Positions 47,374 through 59,278 of a DNA stretch of 64,000 bases are shown here, one piece after another. The notes under the pieces were generated by a model. That model worked only from the letters and a program-made list of their open reading frames with translations. It was not told the origin of the DNA and ran no database searches. The DNA comes from Trichopria drosophilae (lineage: Eukaryota > Arthropoda > Insecta > Hymenoptera > Diapriidae), in assembly GCA_030407085.1 (NCBI GenBank), contig CM059585.1, positions 2,985,001-3,049,000 of the forward strand, written 5' to 3'. Each line of letters opens with the position of its first letter. Positions within the stretch are counted from its first letter, which is position 1. The translations under genes were made by a program, and so were the position numbers.

Positions 47374-48010
47374 CTAAGACCCCACACGGATTGCTTTATT
47401 CGAATGCTGCGGAGATTTCGCAAGCTCGGAACTTCCCCGGAAGGAAGCTGCAGCATGTTCTAGCATTAATGACATACCGCAGTAGTCGCATTGTGATTCG
47501 TGGGTCACGAACACGCCAATTAGTTTTCCTGCCGCTTCGTGGCTCGTTTTGAAAATACGAATACATGAATGAATAACTGCACGTATCAAATTATCGTCAT
47601 CCATGCATTTCTGGGTCATCGTCCCTATTTCACTTTTCATCCGCTTGTGTCGTCTGGATCATTAATGATGTAATTCATCCATTTTATTCTTTTTGCATGC
47701 AATTTCTGTAATTTTTTTGTGTTTTGTTTGTTCCTTTCTTCCTATACCTTCGTTCCGCAAGCATGATAATTATGGTTTCTCTTTGAGCATTATTCATAGA
47801 CTCAACTTTTGTAGGTTTTTCTATTGTAGCATCCGTTCCGTAAGGTTCGTTACATGTGATTTTAGTAATTGTTCCATTTACGTCATAACTCCCGTCCACC
47901 ATTTTCAGATTTGCTTGTAAATTGCAAGAAAAATATGGTACGAAGGATTTGACAAATTTATCCGTCTTCATTTTTAACATTGACAAAATGATATTTACCA
48001 ACGTTGCCAA
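47374..48010 (-). other. Two adjacent minus-strand ORFs of protein-like composition, function unknown
   Basis: ORFs of 108 codons (48010-47684) and 88 codons (47640-47374) lie end to end on the minus strand, separated by about 40 bp and in different frames. Unlike most ORFs here they are not low-complexity. The first has a mixed polar composition with a basic segment AERRYRKKG near its C-terminus. The second contains a CDYCGMS motif and balanced residues. I do not recognise either family. They might be remnants of one disabled gene, exons, or chance frames. I see no convincing splice pair between them. Confidence 0.15.
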
Positions 48011-51000
48011 AAAAATGCCGATAAATTATTTTGCATGCATGAACGCAAACTCGGGCGAGTAGCCAAAAAAAAAACATAGCGTCGCCACGAACCCCAGGAA
48101 TATAATTTTTCATTCGTCGACAGCGATTTGGGGTGACGCGCCGGAGAAGTGGCTTGTCATCATTTGCAATTTATTCCTCCAGCTTCCGTGTGTGCATCAC
48201 TGTGAAAAACTGATGTCATTCCACTACCACGCGCTTTTGTGCGTGCAGCCGCTTATTTTGGGGGCACTTTTTGTCCCACTCCATCTAAGAGCGAAGGAAG
48301 TGCCACTGAACGCATTTAATCACGGTAAGTGGTTTACGTCGCATTAATGTCGAGCCTTGACGCCAATAACTTTTACTGGTATTCAGTGTTAAGATATAGC
48401 TACTTGCCTCTAGGTTCATGGAATATGTGTGGAATTATTTCTGTACGAAGCAAGTAAAGTGAGTACTCCCTGGAACAGCATCTAAGATTTGGTTTCATGG
48501 TTTCCATGAATGATGAATGAGTATCACATTAGGAATCTACAATTGTGTCAGACAATCCATGGTATTATACTTCACACAAATTGAATTCTCACGTGTGGCA
48601 GATAGATAAACCTTGGATGAAGTAAAAAAGGAGGAACAAATAAATTCCTTGACCCCTAAAGCATTCCGCATCTTATTCGCAAGTAACCTTTCGTGGCTAT
48701 CCATGTTCAAATTATTGGCTCACAAATACATGACACCATGAATTTACTGTAGTTTAATTGCTGGATGAGAGGGGAATCAAAAGCCAATGAGATTCCTTAA
48801 TGACAATAGTCCATCAGGAATCGAAAAGGGAACTACCCTAGATAGGGATACTTTATCCTGCATTAGGTTACTAGAGTTGATATGAATATCTATTCTTTTA
48901 AGATAATCGTGGTATTTAGACAACATGTCGGTCCTGGTCTTATTGATTAGTATGTTCACTGTCCAAAGAAAGTCAGGCAGACCTTTCTGTATTACTGTAT
49001 TTAGAGCAGCGCGGATGTTCTGTGATCTAGTTGTTGGTCATCCTCAAGGTTTCGAATGTTGTTATGTTTATATTTGATGGTAAAAATATAGGGAACTGAC
49101 ATTCAAAAAATCACCAGACGTTTGTTTGTTGCGTTTTCTACGACCTATCTTAGTTTAGAAAAGAATTTTACTCTCTGATACCAGACGCAATTAGAACGTT
49201 TCTTGAATGTTTTGCTTCCTAATCGCAACTACGATCGAAGTATCTCCAGTGACTCCATTCGCCATCTCCTTGCACTGTTACATATGAACAACAAAGCCAA
49301 ACATTTATCAGTGACGAACGATCTCCATCGAATCTATCGCTTAATGATCTCGAGGTAATGGATTACTGCCAGATTCGTCGCTATTACAAGTTCTATCTTT
49401 AAATTCATCTCGTTACGTCACTCACTAATTTATCAGATTTACTCCGCCAAAATGTTTGTACGAAGATACCGCAGACTCCAGTTCTCTGAGTAATTGAGTG
49501 TAATTTTTCAAGGGACGACCGAGTGGCCCAGGCAATGTGGGTTACGTTTCCCCGCTCCTGTAATGTTCCGCTTCCGCGCCAAATGCAAACAAATTCTTTT
49601 GAGTTTAGTTGAAATGGAAATGCTTTTTAGTTGGAAAATGGAATTGTGTATGTTTCGGTATTTTAAAAATATTATTTGACATTATAAATAATATTTCCTT
49701 GTATAAAAATAAAGTTTCCATTTTTTACGTTTAATTACCAATTCAATAGATGTCTTTTGGAACATAATGTAGAAATTCGAAGAAAAATAAAATTCAAAGA
49801 AGTAGTGTAGAGAATTGTTTTAGACCGCTGTAAAACAAACTTTTCCATACTCCGTAAAAACTTGAATCACCGTCGGCGTCGCTAAAACTTGATTCTTGAT
49901 ATATTTATGGCATCAGTGGTTGTTACCAACTTTGAAAGAGAAAAGCGCGCGCGACGATTGTTTTGACGGAAACGCGCCGTTACCCCGTTTTCGAGAGAGT
50001 CCGAAATGTAAAGAGTTTTAAGTACGGGAGTTTTCTGCGTTACTCTACGACTTGACGAGAAGTTACCGTTTGAGTTATAAGAAACACTACGAGAATTTCA
50101 CTTTTTCAATATTTATAGACCGATTTCATTAAGGCTTTTATATCTTACAGTACATTTTGAGGTTAGAATTCCACTCTTATCTGATTTTTACATTTATCTT
50201 CCCGCAGACTTCGTGTCGACTTCCAGATTGGAATATCTCGAAAGTTCGATAGATCGGTAATTGAGTCGTGCAACGAAATGCAGACTACTTTTCGGACAAA
50301 GAGTTACAAAATGAAGTTCTTTGCTGCTAGACTTTCGTAAGAGGAGAAAATGGATGGGCGAGCTCCTCACAAAGGGAAACACAATTCCGCGAAACTCCGC
50401 GGGAAATGTACAGGTTTTCCTGGGAGCTGAGGAAATATACCTATATATACATAACGTATAAGTAAATCAATGTCAGCGCCGCGTCGCGGAAAGCACGAAT
50501 TACTAAAGGCTGGTAAATTATTGCGGAGTTCCGCCGTGAAAGGTATTTGTACCAGTAATAACGCTCGGGTTCCGAGGTGAGCTGAAAAGTAGATTCAAAG
50601 AGTACGAAACTGATTTACGGGATTTTTCTGTCAGACATTTTCTGATTTCGCCGGGCACGAGTCTCAGATCTCCACCGAAACGGACATTGAAGGAACTGTT
50701 ACGTAAAGATTTTGTGAACATTTTCTGTGTATGCACTTTCCTACGAACTAGATTTATTTATTTTCGTTTTAAATATATAATTTTAACGAAGGGACTATCC
50801 TATATTTCCATAATACATTTGTATTTGTCATTATTTTGTATTGAAATGCACGAAACTCGTTGAATTTTGTGTAGCTCAACTATTGACCTTTCAACCATGA
50901 ACCACATAAAATTATTAAGATTTCTAAGCGCTTAGAATTCCTGACTACCTGGCGAGCTGAATAGTTAATGTTTGATGTCTACCAAGGTGGTAAGATGTTT

Positions 51001-54000
51001 TGTGAACGAAGTAATTTATAATTCAATTCCTTTCCCAATATAAGCGGTTGTAAGGACGTAATCCTATTAGGTAAACAAAAGACCTTATCACCGATTAGAG
51101 GAAATTAATTAAAGTACATGGATTTTATAAACCTTAAATAATAAATAATGCTCTAGTTTTAGTTAAATATATACGATTTCGACTTTGTTACAAAGATGAA
51201 AATAGAAAACTTAGTTCATCTTACTAGCGCTAGATGTAGCATCGTTTAATATAGTCCCCTTCTAGTAAGAGATTTTTTTCTTCACCAACGAGTTTTATTT
51301 TCACATTTAAATAATATTTCCACAAACATTTTTTGACCCACGATCAATCAATTATCTAAAAATACCTTGATGTTTTAAAAAAACGTAATGGATATATGCA
51401 TTACTATAAACAGATATAGCAGTATTATTTTACTGCCTATTACGACTGAATAACGACAAGCTCTTGATCAAGAGCGTATTAAAAGTACAGATTGACTTTC
51501 ATTTAACAGTTGTGCAATACACGCATGGATCAAATTGCAATAAAAATCGATTTGAGCTCGTATATCTGATTTTGCACTAATTGAAATGTATGAAAAATTT
51601 AATTCTGTTACTATTTCAAAAATATTCTGGCAAATAAAATTTTTTATTTTACAATGGATCTAAATTCTGTTGTAATTATGTTGAAATCAGTAAGTCTGTT
51701 CATAGAAATAAAATTTAATTTAAAGAAATTCTTGAAAAAGGTAACCTTAATACTGAACAATACGTCCATTTTCCTTACGTCGAGGAACACGAGAGATTCA
51801 CAGTAAGTAATGTTATCGACCTAGATATGTAGCAAACTTATTCGAAAAATAGTTCTCTCTCCGTTACGTGGCGCGCATGACCCGTATTTTTTCGCAATCG
51901 ACTAAAGCTGAAAACAAATGTCCATGTTTGTGTCCGATCGTCATTTACGACAATTACACTATTAAATTCAAATGCTGTGGCTGATAGAAAATGCAACCTG
52001 AAAATAAGATCGAAATTTTCGTACCGTAAATTAATAAAGCAATAATTAATTAACATAAAAATAATGAATGAAAAATATAAAGTTAAATATTGTTTTAATA
52101 ACAGATTCGCGCATCCACGTCAATATTTATTTTTAATTACAAACAAAAGACCATTCAATTAAATTTGGCGTGATTTCCTCATATGAAAATGTGTTGAGCG
52201 GGAAGGTTTGTTTTCGATTAACGGGAGAGCTCGCGCTTTCGTATTCCTTTTGAACTGAATGTGACGACGCGTGGGAAAAAAAGAAAATCCATTCGGTTTT
52301 TAAAAATGCACCGAATACTTTCGGAGACCGTAAATCAAGCTGTGCGACACGTTTATCGTGCTTCGATTCGGATTTCTAAAAATATATATTGTTTTGTAAA
52401 GCTGGAATAATACATTTTCCCTCTTGTAACCATCCATTTTACTATTTTAACAAAATGGAATTACAAAAACCAAACAAAAATACGTGCTTGAAAATACGGC
52501 TCATAAATTAATTTGTGTATTTTGTCTGTTATTGTCATTTAAATACAGAATAAACCTTACTATACAAAACATCATTTTAGAGATATTTGGGTTATAACTG
52601 CATAACTACGTCAACAACTAAGTCAAATCTAAAATAGTACTTTTCGTACCAAGGGTGTAAAAGAAGAGTTAGCTGGTGCAGAAAGACAATTGACTCATTG
52701 ATATGGATAATGGTAGGAGGTTAATTTATAAATTGTTTGTGCTATACTTTCAAAACAAAAGCACCAAATCAAAATGGTGGTACCAGATATCAACAAATTG
52801 GACCATCATTGAAGCTTAAAAATAATTGTAATTTGTTTTTGGGATATTTGTGCAAAAGCCCTCGCCCAGGTTCGTTTTGTGTTGTTGAAGACTCTTCGCA
52901 ACAATAGACTTCTAGTTGCGTGCAAGGCTTACTTGTTAGGTTAGAAAATGGCGTTGTTTGCGGGCACCGGTTCAGAATTCCCTTAAGACCCTCGAAGTTT
53001 CTTCAAATTGCCCAATAAGGAGCGGTTTAAGCGATAAACCGGTGTAAGAAGCGTGACGCGATTCATTAACCGACCTGTATTGGTGGTGCGAGACGGGTAA
53101 ACGCGATTACAATATGGGAAGTTCATGAAAATGTAAATACAAACTAGTTCCAGACTGTATCCGTAATGGCATGCAAAGCATCGCGAGTTTATGCGGTTTC
53201 GCGAGTTTCCCGCGCAAACTCTGTTTTCGTGATATATGTTTAAAGTAATTTTCTTAAAATATACATTTATTAAGCGTCGCTCACCGCTGATTCGCCTTGT
53301 CTGGGACGCAACCAAAACCTTCGTCACTCATCCCCCCTCCACCCCATCTCTCACCTATCCATGAAAATTCAAAACTCGAAGGTCGCGAATTTGCATTTAA
53401 ACAACTTTCGTTAATATTTGTTTTGTTTTCATTACCGTCTCGTCTGGGGCCCCTCAGGAGTTTTTTCACTCAACAATCGATATGATTCCTGGAATTATTC
53501 TCTAGTCAAGTCTCTTGATAAGCGAACAAGTTATTTAGGTATTAGGAATTGTAAACAAATCGTGTTTGATATAAATATCGACATTCGATGAACAAACTTT
53601 ATATTTGCTTTACTTTAAAGGTCGATGTCAAAGGTCGTAGTTAAGGCCATCGTTGTTTTCCTCCATCAAAATAAGTTCAGTAGATTTAGCAAATAGTTAT
53701 AAGATCGAACGATATTGTTGAACAATTAGAAAAACACAGATTGGTGTTAAGAGATAACTGTGATACGATAGATAAAATGTTAGACACCTTTATACAGGGT
53801 TCTAGTGCTAATACGAATTTTAGTCATCCTTTTTTTAAATTTTAATTGAATCACGTATACAGGATTGAATTAAAAAAAGTAACATTTCATGCGACTTAAA
53901 GCCGGAGTGTACTTGGAAGCAAAAGTTAGAACTTCGCCCACGCCTCTGTCAATCCCATGCCGCGCGATGTGACCAAAGTTCGGAATGCTAATCAGGAAAG

Positions 54001-55560
54001 TCACGTCATTGGCCATTACGGTTGGCACGTAATTGACCGCCGATCACTTTTGCGTACAGAACTTGCGAACCCGATTAAACTTAAGCACTTTGTACGTCAC
54101 CAAAGCATCAGTCTGAGTGGCGATCTTTGCTCTCCTTTCTTGTTTACTTTGGGCACTTTATAGTTCTAGCAACTTCATCTTTAAAATGTTATTGTCGAAA
54201 TTTATATTGTACTCTATGTCAATAATTATTTTTATTACGTAGGCCAAAATATGGCGGGTTTCTAAAAAAAAATGAAGGTCAATCCTCAAGTAATTGTTAA
54301 GAAGGAATCAAACGGCGACCTAGGCTTAGATCTTGGATTTTTATAATTATTTCATGACTAATTTTAATTTCTGAAATAGAAATATTTTCATATCGGTTAT
54401 TCCAAATTTTACGTCCAAATGTAAGGGACCAAAGTGATCCATTTGGGATAAATAGAGGTCAAATTAACTAAGGCGATATTATTGCAGATAATCGAGTGTT
54501 GGCGTCGTCTTGAAAGATAACCTATTGATTTTTGGTTCAAGTAATATCTGGGCGATCTAATTACTGATTCAATCACCCTTAGGGATCATTATGACCCTAC
54601 GCTTTGATACTGTACTTGAACGTAAAGCATCTGACTTTTTCAATTGACCTAAAATAACCTTGAAAATTATGCGTATATGTAGGTCCCTGCGTTTCTGTAT
54701 TGAAAATGAGTTTAGGATTAATCTGCAGCATTCTGTGTTAATTTTTCCTCATGCGATTGTTATCTATGACTCGAAAATCGTCATTTTGCAACGTTCACCA
54801 ATTACATTGGATAGTTTGACTTCTTTCGAGTTACCTCACTCTGATAATCGAACACTTGCCGGAGGGATTAATTCTTCCATTCCCCTTATCCCTCAATCTC
54901 TTTACGCCCATCTAATTCCACCTCTTGCACGAGACTCAAAACGAAATGCTAGTAAGCTGTCGATTGTCGAGACACGGATTCCCACTATGCTACTTCCAGG
55001 GTTGCCTAATGAAGCGGGGTAGTCGCGCCGATAAACGCACGTTCACGATTTTAATTGAAAATTCCGATACACTTGGAAAGCTCAAAGGAAAGCGGCTTTA
55101 AAGCCTTTTCACGTTCACATCCCTCCGAGACGCTTCAGATCTCAACATCTGATCAATATTTGTATTCGAACGTAAAATGAGTTGAAAATTTATATTTAGT
55201 GCATTCTCTACGTTTTAGACTATGCAACTCTCCATTCAAACATTTCACCTTAATTTACAAAAAGAAAATTTAAATAAAGCTATATAGAGAGCAAAAATTA
55301 GTGAAAAAAACGATGATTGTTAATCTCGATATTTCCATAGAACGTCGAAATTTGATATGGAAATCCAATAATAGGCTCATACACTTATTACTTCGACCCA
55401 GATCTTAGGTTTGAAGTTTGCATTTGAAATATTCTACAATTTCAAAATGAAAAACCATGTAAGAAATTGGATGTGGAACTTGAATATGGATGTCATAATT
55501 TGAAGTAGAGAATATTGCAGCCTCGCCGTTTGAAATTGGAATTGAGTATAAAAATAAACA
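48011..55560. other. Long non-coding stretch, no gene recognised
   Basis: AT-rich sequence with moderately CpG-rich patches (about 48060-48330, 49930-50060, 50500-50740, 53000-53480). A tRNA-like word GACCGAGTGGCCCAGG at about 49516, followed by GGGTTACGTTTCCCC, looks like a tiny tRNA or SINE relic, but the spacing is too short for a tRNA. Between 53600 and 54670 AGGTCA-like words recur (AAAGGTCG, GAAGGTCAATC, GAGGTCAAATT, TTGACCTAAAATAACCTTG). ORFs reach 120 codons (54660-55022, plus) without any domain. Confidence 0.4.
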
Positions 55561-55599
55561 GTGCAAGATTAGTATCTAAATTGAAAATAAAAATTGATA

Positions 55600-56380
55600 G
55601 TACAAATTGAAATGGAAATTAAAATGGAAAATTGATAATGGAAATTGGAAATTGAAATTGTAGCTGGTCATAAAATTGGAAATTGGAATTTGGGGAATGA
55701 CAGTTGCCAATTGGAAAATGAAAATTAAGGTATAATTAATATTTGTACATTAAGTACAGTAAGTAAATATCAAATAATCATTATTCGTGTACTGAAACTG
55801 GCAATGGGCATTGGATGTTATCCTTTAGAAATGTATACTGGAAAGCGACGTAAGAAATTGAATTTGAAAATAGCTACGTGATGATCGATAAAGACATTGG
55901 AAATTGAAATTGAAATGGAAATTGGAAACGGAAATTGAAACTGGAAATGGAAAATGGAAACGAAAATTGAAACTGGAAATGGAAATTGGAAATGGAAATG
56001 GAAATTGAAATTGGAAATGGAAATTGGAAATGGAAATTGGAAATGGAAATTGGAAACGGAATTTGGAATTGGAAATGGAAATTGGAAACGGAATTTGGAA
56101 ATGGAAATTGAAATGGAAATTGGGAACGGAAATTGGAAACGGAAATTGAAACTGGAAATGGAAAATGGAAACTAAAATTTAAATTGGAAAATGGAATTGG
56201 AAATTAGAAATTGGAAATGGAAATTGGAAATAAAAATTGGAAATGGAAATTGAAATGGAAATTGGAAAATGGAAACGGAAATTGAAATTTACAAATGAAA
56301 ATTGGAAATGGAAATCGGGAATTGGAAACAGAAATTATAAATTAAATCGGAAATTGGAACTTTAATTCAATTTAAAATTA
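55600..56380 (+). repeat. GGAAATTGGAAAT minisatellite
   Basis: The stretch is a purine-rich array of degenerate 6- and 12-bp words, GGAAAT, GGAAATTGGAAAT and GGAAACGGAAATTGAAA, purest between 55890 and 56330. Reading frames through it give Glu/Trp/Lys/Asn monotony (for example 73 codons from 55954) and are not genes. The array fades on both sides into single words. Confidence 0.9.
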
Positions 56381-56579
56381 AGAAACTAAGATAGGAAATG
56401 GCGATAAACGTGGGGAATTCGAATGAAACATACACAATAATTTGGAAATTTAAATTGGTTTAAAGCAATTCCAAAATAAAAATGCATTAGGAAATTAGAC
56501 ATAAATTAAAATGTGAAAAATCGAATATATCTGGAAATATTCAAATTTTATGAAATGTTATGCCATCTTGTTCGTCAAT

Positions 56580-57664
56580 TTTAATTTACACCGTAGGAAT
56601 CGGAGCAGCATAGGTTATGTACGTTCTCGACCTACAGGCGATCGGTGTACAGATTTTTCGCATAAATATGCCAAACCGGAATCGATTCGAACTGCCAGAG
56701 AAAAGCGTTATTAGCAGATCGTGACGTTGATGCGAGACGCGCCCGGCTCGTATCGGCTGGGGTGATTTGTGCGTCGGCGAATGCTCCCGACGCTTGGGGT
56801 ACCCCATGATGAACGCCAATGTAGATACGCGAGTGTTTTGTTAACCGCAGTCCTGGGGCTGAGCGATCTATCGGAGTAAGTTAAGCGAACGCCGGGAAAG
56901 CGGCATGCATATGCGCTTACGCTAATGCGCGGATAGGGCGACTGCTGCATCGTTATTTTACGATTTCCTGTTGATTGGGAGTCCGACTCTTGCTGTCTCT
57001 ATTTACCACCATTCATCCATCTTCATCCCTTTTCCAACATTATTTTATGTCGGACTGCACTAGGAACCGGAACGATAATAAATAACATTCACCTTTCTCT
57101 TTTTATCTACACCCTTCACCTCGGCTCGATTTTGGAAAATTTACAAGTTTAAGGAATAACATTAACCTTTTATGTTTCAACAATTGTCCCTTTCCCTTCC
57201 TCATAATTTAAAACCTCACGCCCCTCTTTTCTCCTTTATCAATATCATGTTCTGAAATATTAATGATAATTATTGTCTTTATTTCTGCTTTTATTCTTGT
57301 TACTTAATTTTTAAGTAAAACCATAACTTCCTCTCTCCCTCTCTCCCGCTCTTTCTCGAATCTCTCTCTCGAATCTCTCTCTTCCTCTCACTTCCGCTCG
57401 CATTGGTCTCTTTTTTACGTATTTGTGTTTCCTCTTGTATACTTTGTTCGTTTTTAATTTCACTTGTTATCAATCCTAAGAAAACATATCTCTCACCCTC
57501 TCGTTCCTGTTTTCTTTAACCTTTCTCCCCATTATTAAGAATATACGCATAAAATATACACTCATTTTCATCATTTTCACCCTCCTCGTTTTTATATATT
57601 TCTAGAATGCATTCTCTTTCCATTTTCTAATCTTCCTATCTTGTACTCTCATCCTTCTACTGCA
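56580..57664. other. CpG-rich patch followed by a long pyrimidine-rich stretch
   Basis: About 56590-56950 is CpG-rich with overlapping short minus-strand ORFs and no domain. About 57090-57665 is pyrimidine-rich on the plus strand, densest at 57325-57400 (CTCTCT and TCGAATCTCTC repeats). The stretch ends in a good 3' splice-site context at 57640-57665. Confidence 0.4.
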
Positions 57665-57665
57665 G

Positions 57666-58071
57666 TCGGACGGCCACCACCCACATGTATACGACTCCCT
57701 GCGAAATTGCACAAAGACCGATCGCAGATATTGTGATAAACGGAAGCGCGCAGCGCGCGAGCACACTCTGGGAGCCGCTTATAAATCATGACAACGCGCT
57801 CCAGTTGCGAGGCGGACAAACATCAATAAACATCGGTAATTTACTACTATTTGCGCCGCAACGAGGACGGCAGCACCGCGGGTCGCCAGTTCGCTTTTGT
57901 GTCTCTAGTCATTTCCCCTTCTCTTGCGCCCCTTACGACCCTCCTTATAGCGGTTACGAGGGGAACTATAATTCCTTAATACACACTGATTCCAATTCGA
58001 TAAGTGCCATTATATTCACTCAACGATCACTTAATATTTCACTTTGTATGCTTGTTGACTTCCAGATGTGA
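57666..58071 (+). other. Exon-like open frame behind a strong acceptor, unproven
   Basis: A pyrimidine tract ending TTCTACTGCAG at 57665 is a strong 3' splice-site context. The frame is open from there through an ATG at 57685 to a stop at 58071, about 135 codons, over a CpG-rich segment (57690-57960). The predicted peptide has mixed composition but no family I know. A possible donor, ATCGGTAATT, is near 57835. It could be an internal exon, a lincRNA exon, or chance. Confidence 0.15.
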
Positions 58072-59098
58072 TTATTCCAGATTCTCATAGGTTTATTACC
58101 AGATTTTATTAATTAATTGCTAATGTGTTTACTGTCACGTAATTTCCCGGAAATTATTTTGCTTTCCCATTATGGATGGTAGTAATTCTGTGGTGTGGCT
58201 TTCAGTACATGCTAAACATTACGTTAACCATTTGTTGCTGATACATCAAAAATTAAAACATTATTATTATGGTAAAAAAGAAAGAGGATTCCACAATTTT
58301 GTTTAAAACAAAAGTACTTTCGAAGTTGCTCATATAATGTTTTTGTTGATAGTAAGCTAAATTAGTCGAATAACAACACGCTGACCATCAATCTGCTAAC
58401 GTTCTGATTAGCGAAACTTGATTCGAACGCTACTCGATAGCTCAGATACGCAACCGAAATAACCGTGATTGACGGCTAAATAGATTTTCTTCCATTCTAA
58501 TTGGCCCAATTTCAATTTTTCTCTAATCAAAATGTATCGTATGTGATGATCACAGAATAATGGCAATGAAATTTCAACGGCAATGCATACCCAATGACAT
58601 ACACATTCTGATATGAATGTTTTTTCCTAAGATTTCAAAATACTATTAAATAAATATTAATTTAATGCTTTCTCCTTCGAGAAATGTAGGTGAATTTTTT
58701 TATTTCCTTCACTTTTTGAACATAAAATGAGAAGAATAACCAACAAAATACTTTTGTTTTAAATGGAGGTATGGATTTATCGAAATAATAATTTAATATA
58801 AAGACCAAATAAGTAGATTTTCGTCCATTTATATAAACATTGATAAACAATCGATTTAAGTCACAATTTTAATATTTATTTAACAGTAATTTAATACCTT
58901 CACCTAATGATAATGCCGTAATTATTACTATATTGTCTAGAATAAAACAAACGCGATAATATTTAATGAAATAAATGGTGAGGGGTTAATTTGTTTACAT
59001 TTCCAATGGATGAAATGAATAGATTTTTTCAGTATCTCACATTTTCCATTTTTATTTAACAACCTTCACCTTTGGAAGATCTACCTGATATTCCAATA
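58072..59098. other. AT-rich non-coding stretch
   Basis: I see nothing identifiable here beyond scattered CCTTCACCT words shared with the next kilobase. Confidence 0.45.
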
Positions 59099-59278
59099 CA
59101 ATAGAGTCCCGCTATAACTGCGTCTCGCTATATTTACGTCCCAGCATATTTGCCCGATTACGTCTCGTTATCGCCTGTCGCCGCTCTCCTTTCCCCCACC
59201 TCCCCTTCTTTTAGTAAATATAACGAGACGGGAGGGGAACTCGAGAAACTGAGTGGGAAATATACTGGAACTCTATTG
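59099..59278 (+). mobile_element. Pogo/Tigger-like MITE, copy 2 (180 bp, intact ends)
   Basis: It begins CAATAGAGTCCCGC and ends GGAACTCTATTG, the near-perfect inverse, and both ends abut TA (59097-59098 and 59279-59280). Inside, GCGTCTCGCTATATTTACGTC near the left is mirrored by TAAATATAACGAGACGGGAG near the right. It lacks the middle block present in copies 1 and 3, so it is an internally deleted, classic MITE form. No coding capacity. Confidence 0.88.

Noticed and set aside
54660..55022. 120-codon plus-strand ORF as a gene
   Set aside because: It has no recognisable family, no promoter or splice context and no supporting neighbour. A frame of this length is expected by chance somewhere in 64 kb.
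55954..56175. 73-codon ORF rich in Glu, Trp, Lys and Asn
   Set aside because: It is read-through of the GGAAATTGGAAAT minisatellite.
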